Positions 55,532 through 64,000 of a DNA stretch of 64,000 nucleotides are shown in pieces. The notes below the pieces were generated by a model, which did not search any database, was not told where the DNA came from, and worked only from the letters and a program-made list of their open reading frames with translations. Positions within the stretch are counted from its first letter, which is position 1. Each line of letters starts with the position of its first letter. The translations under genes and the position numbers were made by a program. Source of the stretch: Sphingomonadales bacterium (lineage in GTDB: Bacteria; Pseudomonadota; Alphaproteobacteria; Sphingomonadales; Sphingomonadaceae); contig JADJAC010000002.1 of the NCBI GenBank assembly GCA_016704425.1, forward strand, positions 682,001 to 746,000, in the 5' to 3' direction.

Positions 55532-56128
55532 TTAGGCTGGCCGCCCGTCCAATTGCGGGTCGAGCACCTGACCATCGTCCAGCTGCACCCCAAAGCTGTT
55601 CAACATCATCGAAACCTGGGTGTATTGCCCAGCCGTCATCACCAGATCCATCTTCTGCTTCTCGGTAAGAAAGTCCAGCGCGGCCCAGCTGGACTCGCTC
55701 ACGAAAAAATCGCTGGTCAGATCGTCCGTCGCGCGCAGCAGGGCCCGATCATGTGCGCCCCAGATTGCGGCATCGGGGCCCGTCTTGATTGCCTCGATCT
55801 CGGCCTCGCTCAGCCCGCAATCAAGCCCGATCCGGTGATGTTGGGTGAATTCGTAACCCGATCTGCAATTGTATCCGGTGCGCAGGATGACCAGCTCGCG
55901 GTCACGTTCATGCAAGGCGTTGCGCTTCGACAGGATGTAGTTGCCCCAGGCCAGAAATGCCTTCAATGCCTTGGGCGCGTGCACGAGCGTACGAAAAATA
56001 TTGAGCACTTGCCCTTCCGAACGCGTCGCCGACCGACCAGGCGTCAGAAAGGGCGAGAGAGCCTCGCGTTGGTCGTCATCGAGCGTGTCGAGATCGACCG
56101 GCGCGATGCGCGGTGCCCGCAAACGCAT
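55532..56128 (-). CDS. Carboxymuconolactone decarboxylase (CMD) family protein
   Basis: This 198-residue AhpD-like protein has the CMD fold, with LVHAPKALKAFLAWGNYILS, RDRELVILRTGYNCRSGYEFTQH and WAALDFLTEKQKMDLV. A single cysteine replaces the CxxC of AhpD, so peroxide reduction by a disulfide is unlikely. The ATG at 56128 lies one base after the thiolase stop, so it ends a three-gene unit: MaoC hydratase, thiolase, CMD protein. Confidence 0.88.
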   Translation of the reverse strand: MRLRAPRIAPVDLDTLDDDQREALSPFLTPGRSATRSEGQVLNIFRTLVHAPKALKAFLAWGNYILSKRNALHERDRELVILRTGYNCRSGYEFTQHHRIGLDCGLSEAEIEAIKTGPDAAIWGAHDRALLRATDDLTSDFFVSESSWAALDFLTEKQKMDLVMTAGQYTQVSMMLNSFGVQLDDGQVLDPQLDGRPA

Positions 56129-56129
56129 G

Positions 56130-57305
56130 TCAAAGAATCTCGAACAGGCCTGCCGCCCCCATGCCGCCGCCGACACACATCGTCACGACCACATATTTGG
56201 CACCGCGACGCTTGCCTTCGATCAACGCATGACCCGTGCAGCGGGCGCCGGTCATGCCATAGGGGTGGCCAATCGAGATCGAACCGCCGTTGACGTTCAA
56301 CAGGTCATTGGGAATGCCGAGCTTATCGCGGCAGTAAAGCACCTGCACGGCAAACGCCTCGTTCAGTTCCCACAAGCCGATATCGTCGATCTTGAGGCCG
56401 AAGCGTCCCAGAAGCTTGGGGATCGCGTAAACCGGGCCAATGCCCATTTCATCGGGCTCGGTACCTGCCGCTGCCATGCCCACGTAGCGGCCAAGCGGCG
56501 TCAGGCCGCGCCGTGCTGCCTCGGCTGCCTCCATGACCACCACGGCTGCCGAACCGTCGGAAAGCTGGCTGGCATTGCCTGCGGTAATCACACCACCGTC
56601 AATCACCGGCTTCAGGCTCTTCAGACCTTCGAGTGTCGTTTCGGGGCGATTGCCTTCGTCCTTCGAGATCGTCACGTCATGGAAGGTGACTTCCCCGGTT
56701 TCCTTGTTTGCAACACCCATCTTGGTCGAGACAGGAATGATTTCATCATCGAACTTCCCCGCAGCCTGCGCCGCCGCCGTCCGCTGCTGGGACTGGAGCG
56801 AATATTCATCCTGCGCATCGCGGCTGACACTGTAACGCGCAGCAACGATTTCCGCTGTCTGGAGCATCGGCATGTAAATGTCGGGGTGCATCGCGACGAG
56901 AGCATCGTCCCGCCCAACCCGCATCTCCTTTGTCTGGACGAGCGAGATCGATTCCTGTCCGCCTGCGACGACAACATCCATCCGGTCGACAATGACCTGC
57001 TTTGCAGCGGTGGCGATCGTCATGAGGCCGGATGAACACTGGCGATCCATGCTCATCCCCGGCACCGAAATCGGCAGTCCGGCGCGAAGAGCAACCTGCC
57101 GCGCGATATTGCCGCCCTGGGTGCCCTGCTGAAGCGCAGAGCCCCAGATACAGTCATCGACTTCTGCCGGATCGATCCCGGCACGCTCCACTGCGGCCTT
57201 GACCGAAAAAGACCCTAAGGTCGCGCCGGGCGTCGCGTTGAACGCACCGCGATAGGCCTTGCCAATCGGCGTGCGGGCGACGGAAACGATGACTGCATCA
57301 CGCAT
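56130..57305 (-). CDS. Acetyl-CoA C-acyltransferase (thiolase)
   Basis: This 391-residue thiolase has catalytic Cys in [18 protein letters not shown], the His in [21 protein letters not shown] and second Cys in [14 protein letters not shown]. It cleaves or forms 3-ketoacyl-CoA in beta-oxidation or related routes. No acyl-CoA dehydrogenase is adjacent. Lying 24 bases after the MaoC hydratase and before the CMD gene, it likely works in one pathway with them. Confidence 0.95.
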   Translation of the reverse strand: MRDAVIVSVARTPIGKAYRGAFNATPGATLGSFSVKAAVERAGIDPAEVDDCIWGSALQQGTQGGNIARQVALRAGLPISVPGMSMDRQCSSGLMTIATAAKQVIVDRMDVVVAGGQESISLVQTKEMRVGRDDALVAMHPDIYMPMLQTAEIVAARYSVSRDAQDEYSLQSQQRTAAAQAAGKFDDEIIPVSTKMGVANKETGEVTFHDVTISKDEGNRPETTLEGLKSLKPVIDGGVITAGNASQLSDGSAAVVVMEAAEAARRGLTPLGRYVGMAAAGTEPDEMGIGPVYAIPKLLGRFGLKIDDIGLWELNEAFAVQVLYCRDKLGIPNDLLNVNGGSISIGHPYGMTGARCTGHALIEGKRRGAKYVVVTMCVGGGMGAAGLFEIL

Positions 57306-57329
57306 GGGAATATCCTTGAAAATCGGGGG

Positions 57330-57788
57330 TTATACGAAAAACTGGCTGATCCATTCAGCGATCAGGGCGGGCTTGTCCTCGCCTTCGATCTCGACGGTCA
57401 CTTCCTGAAGCTGCTGCCACTGGCCGGGGCGCTTTTCCTCAAGCGACACCAGCTTGAAATGGGCGCGAACACGCTTTCCGGATTTGACCGGCGCCAGGAA
57501 GCGCAGCTTGTCGCAGCCATAGTTGACGCCCATCTTGATCCCGTCGAGACGTGGGAGATCCGCCTTGGCCGAAAGGGCCGGCATGAGCGAAAGCGTCAGA
57601 AATCCGTGTGCGATCGTGGTGCCAAACGGAGTCATCTTCGCCATTTCGGGGTTCACGTGAATGAACTGATGGTCGCCGGTCGCATCCGCGAACTTGTTGA
57701 TGGTTTCCTGATCGACCGTCATCCAATCGGAGACGCCGATTACTGTGCCGACCTTTGCCAGCAATTCGTCTTTGGTCACGATACCCAT
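57330..57788 (-). CDS. MaoC-like enoyl-CoA hydratase
   Basis: This 152-residue single-hotdog hydratase has FADATGDHQFIHVNPEMA (Asp/His active site) and FGTTIAHGFLTLSLMP, as in NodN/MaoC and (R)-specific enoyl-CoA hydratases. It would hydrate 2-enoyl-CoA. It starts the MaoC-thiolase-CMD operon and is divergent from putA. It is distinct from the MaoC protein at 13.9 kb, with low similarity outside the motif. Confidence 0.93.
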   Translation of the reverse strand: MGIVTKDELLAKVGTVIGVSDWMTVDQETINKFADATGDHQFIHVNPEMAKMTPFGTTIAHGFLTLSLMPALSAKADLPRLDGIKMGVNYGCDKLRFLAPVKSGKRVRAHFKLVSLEEKRPGQWQQLQEVTVEIEGEDKPALIAEWISQFFV

Positions 57789-57883
57789 TGGCTTTCCTCT
57801 CGCTTTGGCTGCGCAATATTATTACAAGCAGCCCGAAATCAAGGCGCCGAAATAGGGCCCCAGCTAGGCAAGAGTCAAAGGTC

Positions 57884-60856
57884 ATGGATTCCGCAACGTC
57901 ACTCATGCGTCAACTTTATCGCGCACCCGAGCCCGAAGTGTTGAGACCGCTGCTTGCCCGGGCGCGCTCGGTGCCGGACGAGCGGTCCCGGATCGTCAAT
58001 CGCGCAGCTGACCTGATCACTGACCTGCGGGCAGCCCAAGGCACGGGCTGGGTCAACCAGTTCCTCCACGAATACCGGCTGAACACACAGGAAGGGGTCG
58101 CACTCCTCTCGTTGGCGGAGGCATTCCTGCGCGTTCCGGATCCCGAAACAGCGGACGCCCTCATTGCAGACAAGCTGGGCGATGCAGACTGGCGGGCCCA
58201 TTCCGGGCGGTCGCAATCCGCCTTGGTCAATTCTGCGACGTGGGGATTGGTCATTGGCCGCGCGCTCGTCAGCGAAAAGGAAGAGGCCGGAACACTGCGT
58301 CGACTGATCGCACGCGCCGGTGAACCCTTCGTGCGGCAAGCCGTGGGTGCTGCGATGCGGATGATGGGCGAAATCTTCGTGATGGGCCGGACAATTGCGG
58401 AAGCAACCGAACGCATGGCCCGACCGGAACACAAGGGCTTCACGGCAAGCTTCGACATGCTGGGCGAGGCGGCAAGAACCTATGAAGACGGCCAGCGTTA
58501 TTTTGCCTCCTATCTTGCCGCAGTCGACGCGACCGGTGCCGGCCACTCGATCTCTGTCAAACTGTCCGCGCTCCATCCGCGATACGAAGTCGCGCACTGG
58601 GACAAGTGCGTGCCCATGCTGAAGGACCTTCTTCAAACCCTGTGCGAGGCGGCGGCACGGCGGGACATTGCGCTGACGGTGGATGCGGAGGAATCCGAAC
58701 GTCTCGAAATGAGTCTCGACATCATCGGCCATGTCGCGCGCCTCCCCTCGCTGAAGGGTTGGAACGGGTTCGGCATGGCGATCCAGGCCTATGCCAAGCG
58801 CGCGAGCGCAGTCGTGCAATGGGCCGACGCATTGGGCGCCGAAACGGGTCGGCGCATTGCAGCACGCCTCGTCAAGGGAGCCTATTGGGACAGCGAAATC
58901 AAACGCTGTCAGGAGGCAGGACTTTCCGATTACCCGCTCTTCACCCGCAAGGCGGCAACCGATGTCTCATGGCTCGCCTGCGCGAAGGACATGCTGGCCG
59001 CAAGAAATATCTACCCGGCCTTTGCCACCCATAACGCCCTGTCCGTTTCAACAGTCCTCGAATGGGCCGGAGAGTCGCGCGACTTCGAATTCCAGCGCCT
59101 CCACGGCATGGGTGAGGGCCTGTACGAACGTCTGGTTCATGAACAGGGCTATCACTGCCGAATCTATGCTCCAGTAGGCGGCCATCGCGATCTGCTGGCC
59201 TATCTCGTAAGACGGCTGCTGGAAAACGGCGCGAATTCGAGTTTCGTCCATCAACTGGCCGATGAAAGCCTCGATCTGGAAACCTTGCTCGCAGATCCGA
59301 TCGCGAAGGTCGAAACCGTCGGCGGCGCCCGTCATGCTAGTATCCCCCTGCCCTGCGACCTGTTTGGCGAGCGCAGGAACAGCGCAGGCATTGACCTGCA
59401 GGACCGGCGGATTCTTGCCGAGACAGCCCTGTCCGTTCATGCGTTCGCGTCTTCGTGTGAGAATGAAGATATTGACCCCACACAAAGACAAGAAGACGCG
59501 AAAGGCGCCGTGGACAAAGCAGCGACCGCCTTTTCCAGCTGGTCGCAAACTCCGCTGGACGAGAGAGCGGATGCGCTCGAGCGACTTGCCGATCTGCTCG
59601 AAGCCAACCGCATCGAATTGATGTCGATTGCCGTCTATGAAGCGAAGAAGACAATTCCCGATGCGTTGGGCGAAGTGCGAGAGGCCGTCGATTTCTGCCG
59701 TTACTACGCGCAACAGGCACGCGACGGACTGGCCCCGATTGCGCTTCCCGGCCCAACCGGCGAACGCAATATCCTGCGTTATGAAGGCCGCGGCGTCTGG
59801 GCCTGCATCGCGCCCTGGAACTTCCCGCTCGCGATTTTTCTGGGTCAGATCGCAGCGGCGCTGGTCGCAGGAAACACTGTGGTGGCCAAACCGGCCCCGC
59901 AAACACCGCAGATCGCGGCGCGCGCGGTTGCGCTTGCGCATCAGGCCGGCATTCCAACCGACACGCTTGTGCTCCTGCCCGGCGGGCCGGAGGTGGGCGC
60001 CGCATTGATTTCAGATCCTCGCGTCGCCGGCGTGGCCTTCACCGGGTCCACCGCCACGGCAAAGCGGATTGCGCGGGCGCTGCTTGAAGACGACACCCGG
60101 CCGCTCGTCCCCCTCATTGCAGAAACGGGCGGAATCAATGCGATGATCGTCGATTCCACCGCTCTTTCCGAACAGGTTGTGCAGGATGTCGTGACCTCCG
60201 CGTTCCGTTCGGCCGGGCAGCGCTGTTCCGCTTTGCGTCTTCTGCTGCTCCAGGAGGATATAGCGGACGCAACGCTGAAGATGCTCGCAGGGGCAATGGA
60301 TGCCCTTGTCGTCGGCGAATCGTCCGATCCGATGTCTGATGTCGGTCCAGTCATCGATTCAGCAGCATATGCCCGCCTGATGGAGTATCGCGAAAGCCGC
60401 AGGGCAAGCTGGATTCACACGATCCCTGCCCCCGCCACGGGCCATTTCGTTCCGCCGACCGCGATTCGGCTTGCATCGCTCAATGACCTGACCGAGGAAT
60501 GGTTCGGCCCTCTGCTCCATGTCGCAACTTGGCGAGCCGGGACACTCGAACAGACCGTCGAGGCCGTCAACGCCAAGGGCTTTGGCCTGACAATGGGCCT
60601 GCACAGCAGGATCGCGCGAAACGCCGAAACAGTCGAAGCCCTGGCGCGCGTCGGCAATCTTTACGTCAACCGCTCGATGATCGGCGCCATTGTCGGGAGC
60701 CAGCCCTTTGGCGGAGAAGGTCTTTCAGGAACGGGTCCAAAGGCAGGAGGCCCCAACTATCTGCACCGTTTTTGCGCCGAACGCGTGACAAGCACCGATA
60801 CGACGAGCGCGGGCGGCAATGCCTCACTCCTGTCGCTTGACGAGGTCGATCTCTAG
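57884..60856 (+). CDS. putA: Bifunctional proline dehydrogenase/P5C dehydrogenase
   Basis: PutA oxidises proline to glutamate in two steps. The 990 residues hold the PRODH TIM barrel (about 100-460, with LVKGAYWDSEIKRCQEAG and RLHGMGEGLYERL) and the aldehyde dehydrogenase domain (about 510-960, with PWNFPLAIFLGQIAAAL, GFTGS-like VAFTGSTATAK and catalytic Cys781 in SAGQRCSALR). The N-terminal ribbon-helix-helix DNA-binding domain of E. coli PutA is absent, so it does not regulate itself. I use ATG 57884 since the frame upstream overlaps the divergent hydratase. Its stop is shared with mscS (CTAG). Confidence 0.95.
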   Translation: MDSATSLMRQLYRAPEPEVLRPLLARARSVPDERSRIVNRAADLITDLRAAQGTGWVNQFLHEYRLNTQEGVALLSLAEAFLRVPDPETADALIADKLGDADWRAHSGRSQSALVNSATWGLVIGRALVSEKEEAGTLRRLIARAGEPFVRQAVGAAMRMMGEIFVMGRTIAEATERMARPEHKGFTASFDMLGEAARTYEDGQRYFASYLAAVDATGAGHSISVKLSALHPRYEVAHWDKCVPMLKDLLQTLCEAAARRDIALTVDAEESERLEMSLDIIGHVARLPSLKGWNGFGMAIQAYAKRASAVVQWADALGAETGRRIAARLVKGAYWDSEIKRCQEAGLSDYPLFTRKAATDVSWLACAKDMLAARNIYPAFATHNALSVSTVLEWAGESRDFEFQRLHGMGEGLYERLVHEQGYHCRIYAPVGGHRDLLAYLVRRLLENGANSSFVHQLADESLDLETLLADPIAKVETVGGARHASIPLPCDLFGERRNSAGIDLQDRRILAETALSVHAFASSCENEDIDPTQRQEDAKGAVDKAATAFSSWSQTPLDERADALERLADLLEANRIELMSIAVYEAKKTIPDALGEVREAVDFCRYYAQQARDGLAPIALPGPTGERNILRYEGRGVWACIAPWNFPLAIFLGQIAAALVAGNTVVAKPAPQTPQIAARAVALAHQAGIPTDTLVLLPGGPEVGAALISDPRVAGVAFTGSTATAKRIARALLEDDTRPLVPLIAETGGINAMIVDSTALSEQVVQDVVTSAFRSAGQRCSALRLLLLQEDIADATLKMLAGAMDALVVGESSDPMSDVGPVIDSAAYARLMEYRESRRASWIHTIPAPATGHFVPPTAIRLASLNDLTEEWFGPLLHVATWRAGTLEQTVEAVNAKGFGLTMGLHSRIARNAETVEALARVGNLYVNRSMIGAIVGSQPFGGEGLSGTGPKAGGPNYLHRFCAERVTSTDTTSAGGNASLLSLDEVDL

Positions 60857-61911
60857 ACGGTGTCGGATTCCGGGGCGTAGAAAGCGACTCCCGCTTCCTT
60901 CAGGCAACGCATTACGGACAGCATGACGGTGTGACGGGCGTCGTTGCGCGCTTCAGCTGCCCCGCGCGTCACATGGAACATCAGTTCAAGCGTGATCGCG
61001 CTGTGGGCAAAATCTGTCAGCACGGCGTGGTCAAAGCGGCAATACTTGACGCCCTCGACCACAAGCTTCAATTTTTCGGGGAGGCTGGCAATGGCGTCCG
61101 CATCATTGGCATAGTGCAGAGGCAGGTTCAGGATCACCAGCCGCTCTGCAATGCCGTTCAGATTCCGGATCTGCAGGTCGAGCAGCTTGTCATTCGACAT
61201 GATGATCTGATCGCCATCGATCGACCGAATTCGCGTCGTTTTCAGGCCGATCGCCTCAACCCGACCCGTCGCATCGCCGAAACGAATTGTTTCGCCGACC
61301 CGGAACGGTCCATCGAACAGGATGGACAGAGCCGCAAACAAGTCCCGAAAAATGCCCTGCGCGGCCAAGCCGATAGCGATGCCGCCAATGCCAAGACCCG
61401 CTACGAGTCCGATGACGTTAACACCGAGATTGGCGAGAATGAGCAGCGCCGCCAGCACAAACAGTGCGACATTGACGAACAGGCGGACCAGTCCCAGCGC
61501 ATTGGCCAAGCCCGAATGGGGCTCCTTGCCCGCCGCGCGAACCTCGACCGTTCCCAGAATCAGTTCACGCAGGAAAAGTGCGCTCTGGAATGTAGCTGTA
61601 ATGACGAACCCGAAACTGACGATGTTGGCCACGTCTTCAGGCGCATGGGCAAATGTCGCAATCAGTTCTGCTGCAAGCGGGACCATGAACCACAGCTTCA
61701 TCGAGGCGAGCGCCCGCCCAATGACACTCCTCCAGGGATTTGGTTCGCGGCTGAGTCTCTTTCCGACCAGCCGAAGGCCATAAAGCGCAAGAACAATGAG
61801 CACGCCGAACAGCGATGCAGTGACGATCAGCCTGGTATGATCAGTTATCCAGTCGACGGCGCTGGTCCAGAGCATCATAATGTCGGGGTCGGAAGGGAGC
61901 TGCTTGGCCAT
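60853..61911 (-). CDS. MscS-family mechanosensitive ion channel
   Basis: This 352-residue channel protein has four hydrophobic helices, the pore helix GIGGIAIGLAAQGIFRDLFAAL, the beta domain FRVGETIRFGDATGRVEAIGLKTTRIRSIDGDQIIMSND and a short C-terminal domain. It opens under membrane tension to release solutes. It resembles the small MscS type with an extended N-terminus. It shares its stop codon with the convergent putA. Confidence 0.93.
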   Translation of the reverse strand: MAKQLPSDPDIMMLWTSAVDWITDHTRLIVTASLFGVLIVLALYGLRLVGKRLSREPNPWRSVIGRALASMKLWFMVPLAAELIATFAHAPEDVANIVSFGFVITATFQSALFLRELILGTVEVRAAGKEPHSGLANALGLVRLFVNVALFVLAALLILANLGVNVIGLVAGLGIGGIAIGLAAQGIFRDLFAALSILFDGPFRVGETIRFGDATGRVEAIGLKTTRIRSIDGDQIIMSNDKLLDLQIRNLNGIAERLVILNLPLHYANDADAIASLPEKLKLVVEGVKYCRFDHAVLTDFAHSAITLELMFHVTRGAAEARNDARHTVMLSVMRCLKEAGVAFYAPESDTV

Positions 61912-62058
61912 GTGCGCTGGCTAACCTCGCTTATGAAATCTGTCCATGGCGTTACGGTTCGTCTCGATCTGGGACACTGGTTTATTGAGCTTCCGGTTGA
62001 AGCTATGTTCAGGTTGGCTATGGCATGAGAGCCGGATTGCCGGTTTGAAGGATACGCA

Positions 62059-62733
62059 ATGCCGCTCGGTTTCAGTTCGCTAGGCAGGTCGCTGGAAGAG
62101 GTACCGCTTCCGCCCGTCTTGGCCGTGCTCTTTGGCGCTGTGGCCGCAATCCTTGTCCTTGCAACGCCCGACTGGATGTTTGACCGGATGGTCTTGGAAT
62201 CTGGCTTTGCCATGCTTGCACCGTCCATCTCCCCACCCTTTGGCGAAGTGCCCAGAATTATTGCGGCGATGGCGGCGATGTGGCTGGTTGCGGGCATATT
62301 GTGGCCGGCTTTTGCGCTTGTGAGCATATTGCTGGCTCCCAAACCGAAGAAGGGCAAAGGATTTCATATCGAAGCCAGTTTTGATGTCCCTGCCCCTGCA
62401 TTGCAGCTTGAAGCGCTGGTTCGATCATCGGCGAACAGCGGACCCTCCCTGCATCATGCGGCCGAGACCCCGGCTGATCCTGCAGTATCGCGCATCAAGG
62501 CCGTGGTTCGCCGCGCCGCACATTCCGCAGAGATGACCGCGGCCCCTGGACCCGTGGCGGTGAAGGCCAAGATAGACCCATCGGAAATCGGCACTGATGT
62601 GGCGAAGACTTCCGATGGTGAAACGGCTAGAGATGGTGTTGCGAGCCGGACGATTGAGCCGCGCAAGTACAAGTCGCGCAAGCACCATGCATTGCCGGGC
62701 AAGACTCTGGGCAGTTCCGAAACCCGGCATTAA
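62059..62733 (+). CDS. Membrane protein with a basic C-terminal tail, unknown function
   Basis: Two hydrophobic helices lie in the first 105 residues (LPPVLAVLFGAVAAILVLA and IAAMAAMWLVAGILWPAFALVSILL). The remaining 120 residues are hydrophilic, Ala/Ser/Pro-rich and end with basic RKYKSRKHHALPG. I recognise no family. The frame is intact and its stop forms a TTAA overlap with the convergent small gene, which supports it being real. Confidence 0.62.
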   Translation: MPLGFSSLGRSLEEVPLPPVLAVLFGAVAAILVLATPDWMFDRMVLESGFAMLAPSISPPFGEVPRIIAAMAAMWLVAGILWPAFALVSILLAPKPKKGKGFHIEASFDVPAPALQLEALVRSSANSGPSLHHAAETPADPAVSRIKAVVRRAAHSAEMTAAPGPVAVKAKIDPSEIGTDVAKTSDGETARDGVASRTIEPRKYKSRKHHALPGKTLGSSETRH

Positions 62734-63044
62734 CTGGCTTCGACTGTCAGGGCTTCGAGTTCGATTTCGACGACATTCGGTCCCCGGGACTGTCGCTGGG
62801 CAACCGCAATGTCTGCAACAATATGACCGTCGATATTGAAATCATCGGACAGGATGGACGCGGTCGCTTCATCGACGCACTGTTCTGCCCCTTCGCCTGC
62901 AACACACACGGCGAAGCGATGGCGCGCGCCAACAAAGGTCACGCTTGACCAGCGGTGATGGCTGGAGGACTGGACTCGAGCGAGTGACGGGTGAAAGCGA
63001 CCTGAAATGGCAGCGCGCAAGGCTCCATGGACGTCACAATTCAT
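62730..63044 (-). CDS. Small protein coupled to a helix-turn-helix-like gene, unknown
   Basis: This 104-residue protein starts at ATG 63044, overlapping the TGA of the gene before it. Its core reads SVTFVGARHRFAVCVAGEGAEQCVDEATASILSDDFNIDGHIVADIAV and ends LEALTVEAS. It has the look of a small compact beta domain and no signal peptide. No family is recognised. Coupling to the upstream gene is the main evidence. Confidence 0.65.
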   Translation of the reverse strand: MNCDVHGALRAAISGRFHPSLARVQSSSHHRWSSVTFVGARHRFAVCVAGEGAEQCVDEATASILSDDFNIDGHIVADIAVAQRQSRGPNVVEIELEALTVEAS

Positions 63045-63214
63045 TGGGCCGACTCCAGGAACGCCTCGATCCGCGAAGCGAGGCAACGCCCCATGACCCT
63101 GCCTTCGCGCAAATCGAATACAAGCCGCGGATCGTTGGCGACCTCTCGACCAAAGCGTGTCGGCTTCTTTCCGCTCTTTCGTAGATACCGTTCGATCTTG
63201 CCCAGCACACTCAT
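63041..63214 (-). CDS. Small helix-turn-helix-like protein
   Basis: This 57-residue protein has KIERYLRKSGKKPTRFGREVANDPRLVFDLREGR, a pattern of small alphaproteobacterial proteins thought to bind DNA through a lambda-repressor-like fold. GGAGG lies six bases before the ATG at 63214, so I prefer it over the ATG at 63226. It is divergent from the S24 repressor and its start lies 35 bases from the first of three palindromes. It may be a target of that repressor. Confidence 0.68.
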   Translation of the reverse strand: MSVLGKIERYLRKSGKKPTRFGREVANDPRLVFDLREGRVMGRCLASRIEAFLESAQ

Positions 63215-63249
63215 CCAAACCTCCACTAATCAAATGCGAATCAACCATG

Positions 63250-63312
63250 ATAGGATTATTCCTATCTGAAAGGAGATTTCCTATTGTGCAAGGAAAATTC
63301 CTAACGTAGGAA
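63250..63312. promoter_or_regulatory. Three TTCCTA/TAGGAA palindromes upstream of the S24 repressor
   Basis: ATAGGA-TTAT-TCCTAT (63250-63265), TTTCCT-ATTGTGCA-AGGAAA (63277-63296) and TTCCTA-ACG-TAGGAA (63298-63312) lie one after another in 63 bases. The last overlaps the SD region of the downstream gene. Such triple operators are typical of autoregulated phage-type repressors. The spacing differs between sites. Confidence 0.65.
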
Positions 63313-63319
63313 AATTGGC

Positions 63320-63955
63320 ATGGATGACGTCAGGACTCATCTGCAGAAACTTATGGAGGACCGTGGGGACGATTGCCTATCGATCTCGCGCCTTCTTGGT
63401 CGCAATGCAGCCTATTTCCAGCAGTATCTTCGGCGCGGCGTTCCGAAGCGACTGAAGGAAGACGACCGGCGTACACTGGCCAACTATTTCGGGGTCGATG
63501 AACTCGCGCTGGGAGGTCTGCCACCGCCGCCTGCACCAATCTCGACCGTGCTTGTGCCACGTCTGGAACTCGGTGCTTCTGCAGGCGCTGGCGCCCACAC
63601 AGGATTGGAGCAGCGCTCCGGGCAGATCGGCTTTGAGCGAAACTGGCTGCGCAAGCTCGCGTCCAGCCCGGAAGCACTTTCGATCATTCAAGTGGCGGGC
63701 GATTCGATGAGTCCCACACTTGGCGATGGCGATGATATCCTCGTCGACCGCGGAGACGCAGCAGAGCGGCTGCGCGACGGCATCTATGTGATCCGGATGG
63801 ATGACGCATTGATGGTCAAGCGCCTTTCAATGCGCCCGGCCCACCGGCTTGCGGTGCTCAGTGACAACCCTGCCTATCCCGGATGGCCGGATGTCGACGC
63901 GCGTGCGATCACCATTATCGGGCGCGTGGTCTGGTCGGGGCGCAAGATCAGCTAA
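63320..63955 (+). CDS. S24/LexA-like repressor with self-cleavage domain
   Basis: This 211-residue protein has an N-terminal helix-turn-helix (residues 1-60, SISRLLGRNAAYFQQYLRRG) and a proline linker. The C-terminal S24 peptidase domain has Ser129 in VAGDSMSP and Lys167 in LMVKRLS, the catalytic dyad of LexA/CI. A possible Ala-Gly cleavage site lies in LGASAGAGAH. It is not the canonical LexA (its N-terminus differs). Three palindromes in front suggest it regulates itself and perhaps the divergent small genes. Confidence 0.9.
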   Translation: MDDVRTHLQKLMEDRGDDCLSISRLLGRNAAYFQQYLRRGVPKRLKEDDRRTLANYFGVDELALGGLPPPPAPISTVLVPRLELGASAGAGAHTGLEQRSGQIGFERNWLRKLASSPEALSIIQVAGDSMSPTLGDGDDILVDRGDAAERLRDGIYVIRMDDALMVKRLSMRPAHRLAVLSDNPAYPGWPDVDARAITIIGRVVWSGRKIS

Positions 63956-64000
63956 GATCTTGGTCAACCAATGCTTTACCAAGGCTTCTCGCCCGATGTT

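Noticed and set aside
63960..63990. CTTGGT...ACCAAG inverted repeat after the S24 gene
   Set aside because: The stem is only 6 bp with a long loop and no T run; too weak to call a terminator.

Overview
The window looks like a chromosomal segment of a GC-rich alphaproteobacterium, most probably a member of the Sphingomonadales. The pointers are a split ATP synthase locus in the order atpH-atpA-atpG-atpD-atpC, an AtpD with a long Ala/Lys/Pro-rich N-terminus, a very short AtpC, a PrsK/PrsR (XrtA/PEP-CTERM) two-component pair, a YfhM-PBP1C cluster and many small proteins of the type common in sphingomonads. No gene was searched against a database, so the order-level placement is inference. I saw no tRNA, rRNA, CRISPR array, insertion sequence or phage block. 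Genes are packed tightly on both strands, with many 4-base start/stop overlaps and four convergent pairs that share their stop codons.

Layout. 1-3.2 kb: the 3' end of an unknown gene, then sucC, etfB and etfA (TCA cycle and electron transfer to quinone). 3.3-13.7 kb, minus strand: nhaA with a coupled MgtC/DUF4010 membrane protein, and a giant alpha-2-macroglobulin-like protein coupled to penicillin-binding protein 1C. 13.9-18.4 kb, plus strand: a tightly overlapping four-gene unit of MaoC hydratase, CitE-like lyase, a divergent PEP-carboxylase-like protein and a hotdog thioesterase. 18.4-24.1 kb: DUF167, a lipid-anchored cytochrome c, a small secreted protein, an SDR oxidoreductase, a beta-CASP ribonuclease, an unknown protein and NADP-type glutamate dehydrogenase. 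24.2-29.8 kb: a DUF815 ATPase, prsR and prsK, and a mannose-1-phosphate guanylyltransferase, which point to exopolysaccharide and PEP-CTERM control.

29.8-33.1 kb: an ScfR/RamB-type regulator divergent from isocitrate lyase, which is followed by a 52-residue protein. 33.2-35.7 kb: a BigR-type sulfide/persulfide detoxification cluster (persulfide dioxygenase-like hydrolase, ArsR sensor, membrane rhodanese, TauE/SafE exporter). 35.9-36.2 kb: a 50-residue peptide gene behind a good sigma-54 promoter. 36.2-38.7 kb: DUF3501, an Fe-S oxidoreductase and rubrerythrin. 39.3-44.3 kb: the F1 ATP synthase operon, with a REP-like palindrome inside it.

44.5-48.1 kb: dienelactone hydrolase, a DJ-1/PfpI protein, DUF1203, a frameshifted ada and a ferritin-like protein. 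48.1-55.5 kb: priA, DUF4197 and DUF4345 proteins, a C-terminal protease, dsbB, coq7, a small periplasmic protein, a dipeptide epimerase with an apparent CTG start, and a broken VOC gene. 55.5-61.9 kb: a CMD-family protein, thiolase and MaoC hydratase (acyl-CoA metabolism), putA (proline catabolism) and an MscS channel. 62-64 kb: an unknown membrane protein, a coupled pair of small genes and an S24/LexA-like repressor behind three palindromic operators.

The most unusual signals are the divergent PEP-carboxylase-like protein inside its acyl-CoA operon, the sigma-54-driven 50-residue peptide 7 kb from prsR, the palindromic element that encodes the N-terminus of PBP1C, and the AtpD/AtpC peculiarities. 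None of these is proven to be a new system from sequence alone.
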